Shown in pieces: positions 35,991 to 47,472 of a stretch of DNA of 64,000 bases; the stretch's first letter is position 1, and each line of letters starts with the position of its first letter. Origin of the DNA: Ewingella americana (lineage in GTDB: Bacteria > Pseudomonadota > Gammaproteobacteria > Enterobacterales > Enterobacteriaceae); contig NZ_RCZD01000009.1 in the NCBI RefSeq assembly GCF_006438725.1, positions 124,001 through 188,000 of the forward strand. Reading direction: 5' to 3'. Below the pieces are notes generated by a model. The model searched no databases. It saw only the letters and a program-made list of their open reading frames with translations, and had not been told where the DNA came from. A program made the position numbers and the translations under genes.

Positions 35991-36803
35991 ATGAAGTTCG
36001 TCTCCTTTAATATCAATGGATTACGTGCAAGACCTCATCAACTCGCCGCGATCATCGAACAACACCAGCCTGACGTCATCGGTTTGCAGGAAACCAAAGT
36101 GCATGACGATATGTTCCCGCTGGAAGACGTCAGCCAGCACGGCTATCACGTGTTTTACCATGGACAGAAAGGCCATTACGGCGTCGCAATGCTGACCAAA
36201 CAAGAGCCTGTCGCTGTACGCCGTGGTTTCCCAGGCGATGACGAAGAGTCTCAGCGCCGCATTATTATGGCCGACATCGAAACGCCGCAGGGCATCCTGA
36301 CGGTGATCAACGGGTATTTCCCGCAGGGCGAAAGCCGCGATCATCCGACCAAATTCCCGGCCAAAGAGAAGTTTTATCGTGATTTACAGGATTATCTGAC
36401 CACCAGTCTGTCGGTGAATAATCCGGTCGTCGTCATGGGCGACGTGAATATCAGCCCGACGGATTTGGATATCGGCATTGGCGAGGACAGCCGTAAACGC
36501 TGGTTGCGCACGGGTAAATGTTCGTTCCTGCCGGAAGAGCGTGAGTGGATGGAACGCCTGAAAGGCTGGGGTTTGATCGACACCTTCCGCGCCGCTAACC
36601 CGGACGCGGCGGATAAGTACTCATGGTTTGATTACCGCTCACGCGGTTTTGACGAAAACCGGGGGCTGCGTATCGACCTCATCATGGCGAGTACGCCGCT
36701 GGCCACACGCTGCATCGAGACCGGTATCGATTACGATATTCGAGGCATGGAAAAGCCCTCTGACCACGCGCCCATCTGGGCGACTTTTGATCTCAAAAAA
36801 TAG
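35991..36803 (+). CDS. xthA: XthA, exonuclease III
   Basis: The product has 270 residues. It is the major AP endonuclease and 3'-5' exonuclease of base excision repair. Active-site blocks of the EEP superfamily are intact: [10 protein letters not shown] (7-16), LQETKVHD (Glu metal ligand, near 34), [18 protein letters not shown] (Asp and Asn, near 151-163), SWFDYRS, and PSDHAPIWA with the catalytic Asp-His. No clear Shine-Dalgarno precedes the ATG, but the start matches E. coli XthA exactly. It is followed after 6 bp by nudG, pairing repair of oxidised DNA with clean-up of oxidised nucleotides. Confidence 0.97.
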   Translation: MKFVSFNINGLRARPHQLAAIIEQHQPDVIGLQETKVHDDMFPLEDVSQHGYHVFYHGQKGHYGVAMLTKQEPVAVRRGFPGDDEESQRRIIMADIETPQGILTVINGYFPQGESRDHPTKFPAKEKFYRDLQDYLTTSLSVNNPVVVMGDVNISPTDLDIGIGEDSRKRWLRTGKCSFLPEEREWMERLKGWGLIDTFRAANPDAADKYSWFDYRSRGFDENRGLRIDLIMASTPLATRCIETGIDYDIRGMEKPSDHAPIWATFDLKK

Positions 36804-36809
36804 GTGAGT

Positions 36810-37205
36810 ATGAAAACGGTCGACGTGGTCGCTGCGCTGATTGAACGCGATGGCAAGTTGCTGCTCGCCCGACGCGACGCCAGCGGCGACCAGGCCGGAT
36901 TGTGGGAGTTCCCTGGCGGCAAAGTGGAGGCAGGGGAAAGTCAGCAGGCGGCGTTGGTGCGGGAGTTGCAGGAAGAAATGTGCATTACCGCCACAGTGGA
37001 AAATTTCCTTGCTACCAGCGAACTGCAACAGCCTGCAAGACGGATCCGCCTGCACGGCTGGCGAGTCAGCGGATTCACCGGAACGATTGCGTTACAGTGT
37101 CACTCGGAGATTTGCTGGGTCTTGCCTGCCAACGTGCTGTCATTTGACCTGGCACCGGCGGATATCCCCTTGATCGAGGCTTATCTGGAAACATTGTCCG
37201 CTTAG
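36810..37205 (+). CDS. nudG: NudG, (oxidised) pyrimidine nucleoside triphosphate pyrophosphatase
   Basis: The product has 131 residues from the ATG at 36810, with AGGTGA immediately upstream; a GTG two codons earlier is in the Shine-Dalgarno itself. The Nudix box at about 37-59 reads GKVEAGE then RELQEEMCI. The catalytic Glu residues are present, but the usual Gly of EEXG is Cys58, where E. coli NudG has Gly. Family members hydrolyse CTP, 5-methyl-dCTP and oxidised pyrimidine nucleotides. MutT is the close alternative; the N-terminal DVVAALIERDGKLLLARR and C-terminal APADIPLIEAYLE favour NudG. Co-transcribed with xthA. Confidence 0.88.
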   Translation: MKTVDVVAALIERDGKLLLARRDASGDQAGLWEFPGGKVEAGESQQAALVRELQEEMCITATVENFLATSELQQPARRIRLHGWRVSGFTGTIALQCHSEICWVLPANVLSFDLAPADIPLIEAYLETLSA

Positions 37206-37218
37206 CTGAAAATACCAA

Positions 37219-37259
37219 GAAAAAGGCGCGGAAACTGGAAACAGTCCGCGCCTTTTTTG
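37219..37259. terminator. Terminator after nudG
   Basis: AAAAAGGCGCGGA and TCCGCGCCTTTTT make a 13-bp stem with a 12-base loop and six T. Bidirectional, between convergent nudG and ynjH. Confidence 0.9.
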
Positions 37260-37270
37260 TTCAGGAAAGG

Positions 37271-37579
37271 CTATTTTTTCAATACTTCCCATTTCAAATC
37301 ATTAGTCCCCACCACTTGCGGATCCCGCACGCATTGCAGCACCACGCTGTCGGCAGTCACGACCGCGCCTTCGCTGTAGCTCTGATTATTATAAATACAG
37401 CAGCGGTGGCAGGTCGGTGCGCTGTTCTGGTTGTTTGTGCCACTGTTGTTCCAGATCTGCGGCGGCAGCGGCACCACGACATCCGCGCTGTTACCACTCA
37501 GCCCGGCACGGTTCGCCATCGCCGGAGCAGCAAGTAGAGTAGAGCTGAGCAGCAACGCCATCATCAATTTATTCATCAT
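37271..37579 (-). CDS. ynjH: YnjH-like secreted cysteine-rich protein (DUF1496)
   Basis: The product has 102 residues from the first of two adjacent ATGs, after AAGGAAG; the second ATG is three bases on. Sec signal peptide: [19 protein letters not shown]. The mature domain carries [18 protein letters not shown] and LQCVRDP, four cysteines in the pattern of DUF1496 (E. coli YnjH has CTQCCVYQDQNYSEGAV). Function is unknown; a periplasmic disulfide protein is likely. Its start overlaps the 3' end of topB (stop at 37569-37571), so the two are translationally coupled. Confidence 0.87.
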   Translation of the reverse strand: MMNKLMMALLLSSTLLAAPAMANRAGLSGNSADVVVPLPPQIWNNSGTNNQNSAPTCHRCCIYNNQSYSEGAVVTADSVVLQCVRDPQVVGTNDLKWEVLKK

Positions 37580-39536
37580 TTGTTGCTTCCTTCCCTTTAG
37601 TGGACGTCTTACGACGTTTTGGCGCACTTTTAGCCGTTTTTGCGCCAGTGGCTACTTTGCCTGCACCCGCCGGTTTAGACGGAATAGTGCGAAATGCTGA
37701 TGAAACCCGGTTGTTTTTCGCCTGCACAATCAGGTTCTGTAAGGTCGCGACCAGAGGTTGCATAAAATCCTGATAGCGGCAGTTTTTCTCGCTGATGCGG
37801 GTCAGGCTCGACTCCCAGTCAGCCGTCATATCCGGCCTGCCGGCGATATCCGGCAGCGAGTGAATCAGCGCCCGTCCGGTATCACTTGAATGAATATAGC
37901 GCCCTTTTTTGTACAAAAATTCACGGCGGAACAGCAATTCAATAATACCCGCGCGGGTTGCTTCCGTGCCCAATCCGTCAGTGGCGCGCAAAATTTTCTT
38001 CAGCGCTTTGTCCTGCACGAAGCGCGCGATACCGGTCATCGCCGACAGCAACGTGGCGTCGGTAAAGGGCCGCGGCGGCTGGGTCTGGCGTTCAACCACC
38101 TCCCCCTTTTCACACAACAGTTCGTCGCCTTTTGCCACCACCGGCAGCGGCGTGCCTTCGTTTTCCTCATCCCGCTCTTTGCTACCGAGCAGCGTGCGCC
38201 AACCGGCTTCGGCCAGAAAGCGTGCTTTGGCAATAAACTTGCCCCCGGCGATATCAAGGTCGATCACGCATTTGCGGAATACGGCATCCGGGCAGAACTG
38301 CATCAGATACTGCCGCGCCACCAGGTTATAAATTTTTTGCTCATCATCTGTCAGATTCACCTTACTACTGCGCGCCGTTGGGATAATGGCGTGGTGGGCA
38401 TCGACTTTTTTGTCGTCCCAGCAGCGGTTGCGCCGGTCAGTGTCCATGGCCGGTTGCGGCAGCAGATCAGGCTGGTGGATGCCGATGGCATTCAGGACTG
38501 CGTGACGCCCGGCAAAGTGCTCATCAGGGAGATATCGGCTATCGGAACGCGGGTACGTAATCAATTTGTGCGTTTCATACAACCGCTGGCAAATATCGAG
38601 AATTTGCTGGGCGCTGAGACCAAAAGCCTTCGAACCTTCAATCTGTAATGCTGAGAGGGAAAAGGGCAACGGCGCGGTGTCGTTTTCGCGTTTGTCATTA
38701 TAGCCAGTGACCAGCGCAGGTTGCCCACCAATGCGTGCAACGACGTGGTCGGCCAGCGGCCGATGTAATAACCGCCCTTCTTCGTCCTGATATGGCTCGC
38801 AAGACTCGCTCGGTTGCCACAAGGCGACAAAACGCTCGTCGGCAGGCGTGACAATGTGCGCTTTCACTTCGAAATAATCTTTGGCGACGAAGTTTTCAAT
38901 TTCTTCATCACGCCGCACCACCAGACCGAGCACTGGCGTCTGCACACGCCCAACCGACAGCACGCCGTTATACCCGGCGTTACGCCCAAGAATGGTGTAG
39001 GCGCGGGTCATGTTGATGCCGTACAGCCAGTCAGCGCGGGAACGTGCCAGCGCCGACACACACAGCGGGATAAAGTCGCGATTGTCACGCAGGCGCTCAA
39101 TGGCCCGTTCCACCGCCTGCGGGTTGAGATCGTTTATCAGGCAGCGCTGAACGTTCTGGCGCTTTTCGGCAGTCAGTTCGAGGTAATCCAGAACCTCATC
39201 CACCAGCAGTTGCCCTTCGCGATCCGGGTCACCGGCGTGGATAACCTGCGTGGCTTCCAGTAACAACTTCTTGATCACATTAAGCTGTTTAGCGACGGAG
39301 GAACGCGGCTGAAGCTGCCATTTTTCCGGGATGATGGGTAAATCGTTGAGCGTCCAGCGGGCGTAGCGGCTGTCGTAGGCATCAGGTTGCGCCTGTTCAA
39401 GCAGGTGGCCGACGCACCAGGTGACCACCTGGTCGCTGCCGCAGGCGATGAAACCGTCTCCCCGACGATGGGGTTTCGGCAAGACATCAGCGATAGCGCG
39501 AGCAAGGCTGGGTTTTTCGGCAATAAATAAACGCAT
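37569..39536 (-). CDS. topB: TopB, DNA topoisomerase III
   Basis: The product has 655 residues and is a type IA topoisomerase that decatenates replication and recombination intermediates. The Toprim domain opens with [14 protein letters not shown], and its acidic cluster is [17 protein letters not shown] (near 100). The active-site tyrosine is in [14 protein letters not shown], near residue 328. The C-terminus is basic (KKNNRV... and [14 protein letters not shown]), suited to DNA binding. E. coli TopB has 653 residues. In E. coli selD lies between topB and ydjA; here it does not. Confidence 0.97.
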   Translation of the reverse strand: MRLFIAEKPSLARAIADVLPKPHRRGDGFIACGSDQVVTWCVGHLLEQAQPDAYDSRYARWTLNDLPIIPEKWQLQPRSSVAKQLNVIKKLLLEATQVIHAGDPDREGQLLVDEVLDYLELTAEKRQNVQRCLINDLNPQAVERAIERLRDNRDFIPLCVSALARSRADWLYGINMTRAYTILGRNAGYNGVLSVGRVQTPVLGLVVRRDEEIENFVAKDYFEVKAHIVTPADERFVALWQPSESCEPYQDEEGRLLHRPLADHVVARIGGQPALVTGYNDKRENDTAPLPFSLSALQIEGSKAFGLSAQQILDICQRLYETHKLITYPRSDSRYLPDEHFAGRHAVLNAIGIHQPDLLPQPAMDTDRRNRCWDDKKVDAHHAIIPTARSSKVNLTDDEQKIYNLVARQYLMQFCPDAVFRKCVIDLDIAGGKFIAKARFLAEAGWRTLLGSKERDEENEGTPLPVVAKGDELLCEKGEVVERQTQPPRPFTDATLLSAMTGIARFVQDKALKKILRATDGLGTEATRAGIIELLFRREFLYKKGRYIHSSDTGRALIHSLPDIAGRPDMTADWESSLTRISEKNCRYQDFMQPLVATLQNLIVQAKNNRVSSAFRTIPSKPAGAGKVATGAKTAKSAPKRRKTSTKGKEATNDE

Positions 39537-39774
39537 CAGACGGCACTCTTCGCTAACAGGCTCGGTAGCACCGTGTTCATTGCCTTAATGATCATTATCC
39601 CTTCCTTTGTTCACAGCATCGTCTGGTTGCAGATAGGGCTATGTTAGCCGCTGTCAGCGTAATTGGTAAGTCAGGAAGGTGTTTAGGGCAGAATGGTCGC
39701 TCATAAAGTCAGCAAAAACCCGGTTTATCGGATTTCTCCCCGATAGACCGGTGAATTTCTACGCGTTCACAGCA

Positions 39775-40326
39775 CTAGAAATAGCTCACGAAAGCGCTGC
39801 TGTCAGCAGGAATAATCTGCGTGCTGGATTTCAATTGCGGCGTCCCCAGATAGAGGAAACCGACGATTTTATCATTCGGACCACATTTAAAGGCCTGACG
39901 CACATCGGCGTGATCGGTCCAGGCCCCGGTGCGCCAGATACCGTTAAAGCCTTGCGCCAGCGCCGCCATTTGCATGGCCTGCACCGCACAACCGGCGGAC
40001 AACAGCTGTTCCCACTGCGGCACTTTCGGGCTCTCTTTGCAGGCGGCAATAATAGTGATGATTTGCGGCGCGCGCAGCGGAGCTTGCGTGGCTTTCTCGA
40101 TGGCCTTCTCATCAGCGCCATCTTTGATGGCTGCAGCCCGCAGTAATTCGCTGAAACGCACCAGACCGTCATTTTCAGCAATCACAAAACGCCACGGCTG
40201 TAAGGCACCGTGATCGGGTGCGCGCATACCGGCATTGATGATGTTTTGCAGTACTTCACCAGACGGCGCAGGCGCAGCCAGGCGGGAAGCAGAACGGCGG
40301 TTGAGTAATAAGTCCAGGGCATCCAT
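39775..40326 (-). CDS. ydjA: YdjA, nitroreductase-family FMN protein
   Basis: The product has 183 residues (as in E. coli YdjA) from the ATG with GGAGAGATCT upstream; an in-frame ATG seven codons earlier is rejected. It is a minimal nitroreductase fold: [12 protein letters not shown] (FMN-contacting Arg-Arg-Ser), [20 protein letters not shown], and GFLYLGTP near the end. It binds FMN as a homodimer; the physiological substrate is unclear. It is divergent from sppA across 213 bp. Confidence 0.93.
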   Translation of the reverse strand: MDALDLLLNRRSASRLAAPAPSGEVLQNIINAGMRAPDHGALQPWRFVIAENDGLVRFSELLRAAAIKDGADEKAIEKATQAPLRAPQIITIIAACKESPKVPQWEQLLSAGCAVQAMQMAALAQGFNGIWRTGAWTDHADVRQAFKCGPNDKIVGFLYLGTPQLKSSTQIIPADSSAFVSYF

Positions 40327-40539
40327 AGATCTCTCCTTTAAAATCATCTGATAATGATAGGCATTTACCTCACGTTAACATAGGCGCGCGCTGTATTGCC
40401 AACCTGAGATGCTGGCACAATTGTACCAACGTAAGGCTTCATTACTGCATCGTTGGTAAATTCTGACATGATTTAAAGCTGACATTTTCCGGGCAGGTCA
40501 TTAGGATAGCGATACTTTTCCCCTCTTGTTGGAGAGACC

Positions 40540-42393
40540 ATGCGCACATTGTGGCGAATTATCGCCGGTTTTTTTAAGTGGACCTGGCGTCTTCTTAATT
40601 TCGTCAGAGAGTTTATTCTCAACGTCTTCCTGATCCTGATCATTCTGGTCGGTGTCGGCATCTATTTTTCATTCCAGGACAAACCGGTCGACACAACCAA
40701 AGGTGCGCTACTGGTCGATATTAAAGGTACGGTGGTTGATAAGCCCTCCGTTAATAATAAAGTGCGTCAGTGGGGTCGCGAACTGCTGGGAACGTCCAGT
40801 AACCGTTTGCAGGAAAACTCGCTGTTTGATCTGGTCGATACTGTTCGTCAGGCCAAAGATGACAAAAACATCACCGGCATCGTGTTGCAGTTGAGCGATT
40901 TCACCGGCGCAGATCAGGCGTCGTTGCAGTACATCGGTAAAACACTGCGTGAGTTCCGCGATGCTGGCAAACCGATTTACGCCATTGATGACAGCTACAA
41001 TCAGTCTCAATATTATCTGGCCAGCTATGCCAATAAGATTTACCTGTCGCCACAGGGCGCAGTCGATCTACACGGTTTCGCGACCAATAATCTTTATTAC
41101 AAATCGCTGCTCGATAAACTGAAAGTCACCACCAATATCTTCCGCGTCGGCACCTATAAGTCTGCGGTCGAGCCATTGATCCGTGATGATATGTCCCCTG
41201 CGGCCCGCGATGCTGACAACCGCTGGATTGGCGCACTGTGGAGTAATTACCTCAATACGGTGTCCGCTAACCGTCAGATCACCCCTGAGCAGCTGTTCCC
41301 CGGCGCTGCAGGCGTTCTGGCCGGTATGCAAAAAACCGGTGGTGACATGGCACAGTACGCGCTGGACAGCAAACTGGTCGATACCCTGGCGTCACGCAAT
41401 GAAGCCGAGAGTGCGATGGTAAAAGCCTTCGGCTGGAACAAGAAAGCCAAAGACTTCAACTTCACCAGTATTTACGACTATTCGCCGAAGCCGGAAGCGG
41501 ACAATAACGACCCGCAGATTGCGGTGATCTTCGCCAATGGCGCGATCAACGACGGTGAAGAACAACCGGGTGCCGTCGGCGGTGACACCACCGCGCAGCA
41601 AATTCGCGATGCCCGTTTGGACCCGAAAGTCAAAGCGATTATATTACGAGTCAACAGCCCTGGCGGCAGCGTCAGTGCCTCTGAGGTGATTCGTTCTGAA
41701 CTGGCTGCAGCCCGCGCAGCCGGAAAACCGGTGGTAGTCTCAATGGGCGGTATGGCGGCATCCGGCGGTTACTGGATCTCCACACCGGCGAATTACATCA
41801 TCGCCAGCCCGAGTACACTGACGGGTTCTATCGGCATCTTCGGCGTGATCAATACCTATCAAAACACGCTGGATTATGCCGGAGTGCATACTGATGGCGT
41901 AGCAACATCACCGCTGGCTGACATTGCCTCAACCAAAGCTCTGCCGCCGGAGTTCTCGCAGATGATGCAGATGAACATCGAGAACGGTTATAAAACCTTT
42001 ATCGGTCTGGTCGCCAAAGCGCGTAACAAAACCCCAGAGCAGATCGATGAAATAGCTCAGGGCCACGTGTGGATAGGCAGTGATGCCAAAAACAACGGGC
42101 TGGTGGATCAGCTTGGTGATTTCGATGACGCCGTGAAAAAAGCCGCTGAACTGGCAAAACTGCCGAAGTGGCACTTGAACTGGTATGTCAGCGAACCCAG
42201 CCTGACAGACCTGCTGTTCTCACAAGTTAATGCATCAGTACATGCCATGCTCCCCGCCGCCATTCAGGCCTATCTGCCTGCGCCGGTGAGCAATATGGCT
42301 TTGGAACTGAAATCACAGGCTGACCTGTTCAATAATATGAACGATCCGCAAAACCGTTATGCCCTGTGCCTGACCTGTGGTGACGTGAAGTAA
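40540..42393 (+). CDS. sppA: SppA, signal peptide peptidase (protease IV)
   Basis: The product has 617 residues. An N-terminal membrane anchor ([21 protein letters not shown], about 25-46) is followed by two tandem Clp-like S49 domains in the periplasm. The Ser-Lys dyad is formed across the domains: Lys in GTYKSAVEP near residue 207 and Ser in [10 protein letters not shown] near 408, equivalent to Lys209 and Ser409 of E. coli Spp[14 protein letters not shown] is the substrate-groove motif. It degrades leftover signal peptides. TTGGAGAGACC upstream supplies the Shine-Dalgarno. Confidence 0.97.
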   Translation: MRTLWRIIAGFFKWTWRLLNFVREFILNVFLILIILVGVGIYFSFQDKPVDTTKGALLVDIKGTVVDKPSVNNKVRQWGRELLGTSSNRLQENSLFDLVDTVRQAKDDKNITGIVLQLSDFTGADQASLQYIGKTLREFRDAGKPIYAIDDSYNQSQYYLASYANKIYLSPQGAVDLHGFATNNLYYKSLLDKLKVTTNIFRVGTYKSAVEPLIRDDMSPAARDADNRWIGALWSNYLNTVSANRQITPEQLFPGAAGVLAGMQKTGGDMAQYALDSKLVDTLASRNEAESAMVKAFGWNKKAKDFNFTSIYDYSPKPEADNNDPQIAVIFANGAINDGEEQPGAVGGDTTAQQIRDARLDPKVKAIILRVNSPGGSVSASEVIRSELAAARAAGKPVVVSMGGMAASGGYWISTPANYIIASPSTLTGSIGIFGVINTYQNTLDYAGVHTDGVATSPLADIASTKALPPEFSQMMQMNIENGYKTFIGLVAKARNKTPEQIDEIAQGHVWIGSDAKNNGLVDQLGDFDDAVKKAAELAKLPKWHLNWYVSEPSLTDLLFSQVNASVHAMLPAAIQAYLPAPVSNMALELKSQADLFNNMNDPQNRYALCLTCGDVK

Positions 42394-42417
42394 CGAACCC
42401 TCTGTTTATGTGGGTTC

Positions 42418-42460
42418 AAAGCCCGGCGTCTCTTTAACAAGAGACTGCCGGGCTTTTTTA
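42418..42460 (+). terminator. Terminator of sppA
   Basis: AAAGCCCGGC-G-TCTC and its partner AGAGA-CT-GCCGGGCTTT form a long interrupted stem followed by six T. Confidence 0.85.
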
Positions 42461-42523
42461 TATCAATGGCTGCCCTTATACTTATTGCAGTGGTTTTCAC
42501 CTTTCTAAAAAAGAACATCTTCG

Positions 42524-43534
42524 ATGACTAAAAAATCTATTTATGTTGCTTACACCGGCGGCACCATTGGTATGCAACGCTCTGAAAATGGTTACATTCC
42601 GGTATCCGGCCACCTGCAACGCCAACTGGCGTTAATGCCTGAATTCCATCGTCCTGAAATGCCTGAATTCACTATTCAGGAATATGCCCCGCTAATGGAC
42701 TCCTCCGATATGACGCCGGAAGACTGGCAGCACATCGCCGATGACATCATGGCGCATTATGATCAGTACGACGGTTTCGTCATTCTGCACGGCACAGACA
42801 CCATGGCGTTCACTTCCTCAGCACTCTCTTTCATGCTGGAGAACCTCGGCAAACCGGTTATTGTGACAGGGTCACAAATACCGCTTGAAGCACTGCGTTC
42901 TGACGGCCAAATCAACCTGCTGAATGCGCTGTATATTGCGGCCAACCATCCGGTCAATGAAGTCACCCTGTTCTTCAATAACCGCTTGTATCGCGGCAAC
43001 CGCAGTACGAAAGCCCATGCCGATGGTTTCGACGCGTTCGCCTCGCCAAATCTTGCTCCCCTGCTGGAAGCGGGTATCCATATTCGCAGGCTGTCCACGC
43101 CTTCACTGCCTGTGGTGGCAGGCCCGCTTAAAGTGCATAACATCACCCCGCAGCCGATTGGCGTGGTAACCATTTACCCAGGAATTTCTGCTGAAGTGGT
43201 ACAAAACTTTCTGATGCAGCCTGTTAAGGCACTGATCCTGCGCTCTTATGGCGTAGGCAATGCTCCGCAAAAAGGTGACCTGCTGAAAGTGCTGAAAGAT
43301 GCCTCCGGACGCGGCATCGTAGTGGTCAATCTGACACAGTGTATTTCGGGGCGGGTCAATATGGGCGGTTATGCTACCGGTAACGCGCTGGCGCATGCTG
43401 GTGTGATCAGCGGGTTTGACATGACCGTGGAAGCCGCACTGACTAAACTGCATTACCTGCTTAGCCAGCCCTTGGCACCGGAAGAAATACGCACGCTGAT
43501 GCAGCAAAACCTGCGCGGCGAACTGACCGAATAA
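42524..43534 (+). CDS. ansA: AnsA, cytoplasmic L-asparaginase I
   Basis: The product has 336 residues without signal peptide, so it is the cytoplasmic type I enzyme. Catalytic threonines are in AYTGGTIGMQR (near 9-19) and ILHGTDTMAFT (near 87-97). Further family blocks are VIVTGSQIPLE and LRSYGVGNAP. It hydrolyses L-asparagine to aspartate and ammonia. pncA follows 10 bp later on the same strand, as in E. coli, so the two amidases form an operon. Confidence 0.96.
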   Translation: MTKKSIYVAYTGGTIGMQRSENGYIPVSGHLQRQLALMPEFHRPEMPEFTIQEYAPLMDSSDMTPEDWQHIADDIMAHYDQYDGFVILHGTDTMAFTSSALSFMLENLGKPVIVTGSQIPLEALRSDGQINLLNALYIAANHPVNEVTLFFNNRLYRGNRSTKAHADGFDAFASPNLAPLLEAGIHIRRLSTPSLPVVAGPLKVHNITPQPIGVVTIYPGISAEVVQNFLMQPVKALILRSYGVGNAPQKGDLLKVLKDASGRGIVVVNLTQCISGRVNMGGYATGNALAHAGVISGFDMTVEAALTKLHYLLSQPLAPEEIRTLMQQNLRGELTE

Positions 43535-43544
43535 GGAAAGTCTG

Positions 43545-44171
43545 ATGAAAACCGCGTTATTGTTGGTCGATTTGCAAAATGATTTCTGCCACGGCGGTGC
43601 GTTGGCCGTACAGGATGGCGACGCGGTGATTAACGTTGCTAATCAGGCTATCGCTGTGTGCAAGGCGCAAGGGATGAGCGTGGCGGCTTCACAAGACTGG
43701 CATCCGCACAACCACGGCAGTTTCGCAGTAAATACAAATGCAGAGCCCTGGACCGCCGGTGAGCTGGACGGTTTACCGCAGGTTTGGTGGCCGGTGCATT
43801 GCGTTCAGGAACAACCGGGGGCTCAATTTCACCCGCAGCTTGAAAGCCATGCCATCGACTATGTGGTGCGCAAGGGTCAGAACAGCCACATCGACAGTTA
43901 CAGCGCGTTCTTTGATAACGGCCACCGCGCTGCAACGACTTTGCATCACTGGCTGCGCGACCTGCAGGTCGTGCGTCTGGTGGTGATGGGGCTGGCGACA
44001 GATTACTGCGTGAAGTTTACCGTACTCGATGCGCTGGAACTGGGGTATCAGGTGGCACTGCTGGAGGAAGGCTGTCGTGGGGTGAATCTGAATCCGCAAG
44101 ATAGCCAACACGCCCTTGAGCAGATGCAACAGGCTGGTGCACAGTGTATCAGGCTGTCTGAGTTAGGATGA
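43545..44171 (+). CDS. pncA: PncA, nicotinamidase
   Basis: The product has 208 residues. It deamidates nicotinamide to nicotinate for NAD salvage. The catalytic triad Asp (LLLVDLQNDFCHGG), Lys (YVVRKGQNSHIDSYS) and Cys (MGLATDYCVKFT, near 148) is intact; the metal-binding Asp and His are in SQDWHPHNHGSF. AAGGAAAGTCTG precedes the ATG. nadE, another NAD gene, lies 9 kb downstream but is not linked. Confidence 0.96.
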   Translation: MKTALLLVDLQNDFCHGGALAVQDGDAVINVANQAIAVCKAQGMSVAASQDWHPHNHGSFAVNTNAEPWTAGELDGLPQVWWPVHCVQEQPGAQFHPQLESHAIDYVVRKGQNSHIDSYSAFFDNGHRAATTLHHWLRDLQVVRLVVMGLATDYCVKFTVLDALELGYQVALLEEGCRGVNLNPQDSQHALEQMQQAGAQCIRLSELG

Positions 44172-44196
44172 TTTTTTCAGAGCCATACGAAACAAC

Positions 44197-44225
44197 AAGG
44201 GCGCCTCTGATGAGCGCCCTTTTTT
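44197..44225. terminator. Terminator of ansA-pncA
   Basis: AAGGGCGC and GCGCCCTT form an 8-bp stem with a 9-base loop and six T, between convergent pncA and yeaC. Confidence 0.85.
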
Positions 44226-44243
44226 GCGATTAGAATCGCGTTT

Positions 44244-44516
44244 TTATTCAGGTTTCAGACGGATCAATGTTTCCTGAGCAAACTGTTGTTTCAGTTCCTG
44301 CTTACTCTTGGTGACGATTTGCCCGTCCGTGCCAATACTCATATGCTGCGCATCGGTGTTGTGACGCACCTGATACAACATCACCATTTGTAAACTGTTG
44401 TCTTTTTGCTCCGGCGTCAGGGCCACCCCGTCAGGCCACTTACCCAACTCCACAGCCAGGGCCAGACGCTGATAAATCTCCGGCGTCATGACGCCGACCA
44501 ACTCATTAATTTCCAT
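44244..44516 (-). CDS. yeaC: YeaC-like DUF1315 protein
   Basis: The product has 90 residues. The sequence (LVGVMTPEIYQRLALAVELG, KWPDGVALTPEQK, LQMVMLYQVRHNTDAQHMSI) is that of the DUF1315 family; E. coli YeaC has the same size and the same place next to msrB. It is a small soluble protein with no known function. The final third is charged and helical. It is co-directional with msrB after a 92-bp gap. Confidence 0.92.
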   Translation of the reverse strand: MEINELVGVMTPEIYQRLALAVELGKWPDGVALTPEQKDNSLQMVMLYQVRHNTDAQHMSIGTDGQIVTKSKQELKQQFAQETLIRLKPE

Positions 44517-44608
44517 TCGCAGCTCTCGTTATGTCGGCTGATTATTCATCGAAGAGTGAATAATGGCTGAATCGATTTTGTCGTTTAAATTACACCACCG
44601 CTTACCTG

Positions 44609-45022
44609 TTAACCTTCGGTCTTATCTCCGCTCTCGCCGTCGATGAAACTCATTGAGGCGGAGTTCACACAATAACGGTCACCGGTTGGCTCCGGGCCAT
44701 CAGGGAAGACATGGCCGAGGTGCGCATCGCAGTTTGAGCAACGGATCTCAACTCTTTCCATATTGTGTGTGTTATCAGTCAGATACTTTATTGAGTCATG
44801 GTTGACCGGTTGGTAGAAACTTGGCCAGCCACACCCGGAATCAAACTTGGTATCGGAGTAAAACAGCGGCGAGTTGCAGACCAGGCAGTGGTAGATGCCG
44901 TCACGTTTGTTGTGCAGCAGTTTACCGCTGTACGGGCGTTCAGTTCCGCGCTCTTGAGTAACATATTTTTGAATTTCAGTCAGTTGCACTGAAGATGTTG
45001 GTTCTTTGGATTCATTGGCCAT
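44609..45022 (-). CDS. msrB: MsrB, peptide methionine-R-sulfoxide reductase
   Basis: The product has 137 residues from MANESKEP, the E. coli length; ATGs 3 and 19 codons upstream are alternatives. Zinc is held by Cys46/Cys49 (HCLVCNS) and Cys95/Cys98 (RCSNCDAH). The catalytic Cys118 is in DRYCVNSAS, and SGCGWPSFY is the family block. It reduces methionine-R-sulfoxide in proteins. It is divergent from gapA across a long regulatory gap. Confidence 0.95.
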   Translation of the reverse strand: MANESKEPTSSVQLTEIQKYVTQERGTERPYSGKLLHNKRDGIYHCLVCNSPLFYSDTKFDSGCGWPSFYQPVNHDSIKYLTDNTHNMERVEIRCSNCDAHLGHVFPDGPEPTGDRYCVNSASMSFIDGESGDKTEG

Positions 45023-46369
<1,347 letters not shown>

Positions 46370-46393
46370 TTGGCCGATGTGATGAACTGATTG

Positions 46394-46418
46394 AAGGGCG
46401 ACGCTAAGTCGCCCTTTT
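46394..46418 (+). terminator. Terminator of gapA
   Basis: AAGGGCGAC and GTCGCCCTT form a 9-bp stem with a 5-base loop and four T. Confidence 0.85.
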
Positions 46419-46507
46419 GCTTTCTGCCCCACAGCAAGCACCAAAAGTCAGTGAAGCAGCTGTTCATCACCGGTCTGGATTTTTAATAAAATCACAGGAC
46501 CTACCTT

Positions 46508-47374
46508 ATGACTACAACACTCTATACCCTACCCGTCTTAGAACAAATCACCTCGGCTATCAGCCAGCGTCAGATTGATGAATTACCTGTTCTGGTTATC
46601 ACCCATCCTAAAGTCCGTGCCGCGATAACCCTGCAGGGTGCACATCTTCTGGCTTACCAGCCTACGGGTGAAGAGCCTGTACTGTGGCTGAGCAGCGAGT
46701 CTGCGTTCAAATCTGGCGTTGCTATCCGTGGCGGTGTTCCTATCTGTTGGCCATGGTTTGGCCCGGCAGGAAAACCGTCGCACGGTTTTGCTCGCAACTT
46801 GCCATGGGAACTGACGTCTCATCAGGAAGATGAAAACGGTGTCGAACTTCTGTTAACGCTGAAAGCAAATGCAGAAACCCGGGCAATGTGGCCGCACGAC
46901 TTCACGCTGACGGCGCGTTTCCGTCTGGGTAAAGAGTGTCATATTGAACTGGAAGCAGCGGGTGATTTCGAAGCTACCACCGCACTGCACACCTATTTCA
47001 ATATCGGTGATATCAACAAGGTGAAAGTGTCAGGTCTTGGCACACGTTTTATCGATAAAGTCGATGGCGGGAAAACGGCGCAGCAGCAAGGTGATTTAAC
47101 CTTCAGCGGCCAGACTGACCGTATTTATACTCAGGCAGAGGCAACCAGTCTGATTGTCGATTCTGCATTGAACCGCACGCTGGTTATCAAACATCAGCAT
47201 AACAGCGATGTGGTAGCGTGGAACCCGGGCGCAGAGCTTTCTGTCAGCATGAAAGATATGGCTGATGACAGTTACAAAACGATGGTATGTGTCGAAACTG
47301 CTGCCGTGAGCGCGCCACAAAAAAGCACGCCGTCAGCACCGGCAAAACTTGCTGTGACCATAAGTCAGCGTTAA
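46508..47374 (+). CDS. yeaD: YeaD, D-hexose-6-phosphate mutarotase
   Basis: The product has 288 residues and an aldose-1-epimerase-like fold. Family blocks are TLQGAHLLAYQPTGEEPVLW, FKSGVAIRGGVPICWPWFGP, PSHGFARNLPWEL (catalytic His-Gly-Phe-Ala-Arg), ALHTYFNIGDI and HQHNSDVVAWNPG. It interconverts anomers of glucose-6-phosphate, and it lies directly after gapA as in E. coli. Shine-Dalgarno AGGA is 8 bases before the ATG. Confidence 0.94.
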   Translation: MTTTLYTLPVLEQITSAISQRQIDELPVLVITHPKVRAAITLQGAHLLAYQPTGEEPVLWLSSESAFKSGVAIRGGVPICWPWFGPAGKPSHGFARNLPWELTSHQEDENGVELLLTLKANAETRAMWPHDFTLTARFRLGKECHIELEAAGDFEATTALHTYFNIGDINKVKVSGLGTRFIDKVDGGKTAQQQGDLTFSGQTDRIYTQAEATSLIVDSALNRTLVIKHQHNSDVVAWNPGAELSVSMKDMADDSYKTMVCVETAAVSAPQKSTPSAPAKLAVTISQR

Positions 47375-47412
47375 AAAGCCGCCGTCAAACGACGACCGCA
47401 CCACAGATGTGC

Positions 47413-47437
47413 AAATGGGGCGCAATGCCCCATTTTA
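47413..47437. terminator. Terminator between yeaD and mipA
   Basis: AAATGGGGC and GCCCCATTT form a 9-bp stem with a 5-base loop, followed by TTA, between convergent genes. Confidence 0.75.
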
Positions 47438-47472
47438 TTACAATTCACGCACCATGATGCAGCGCGAGAGAG

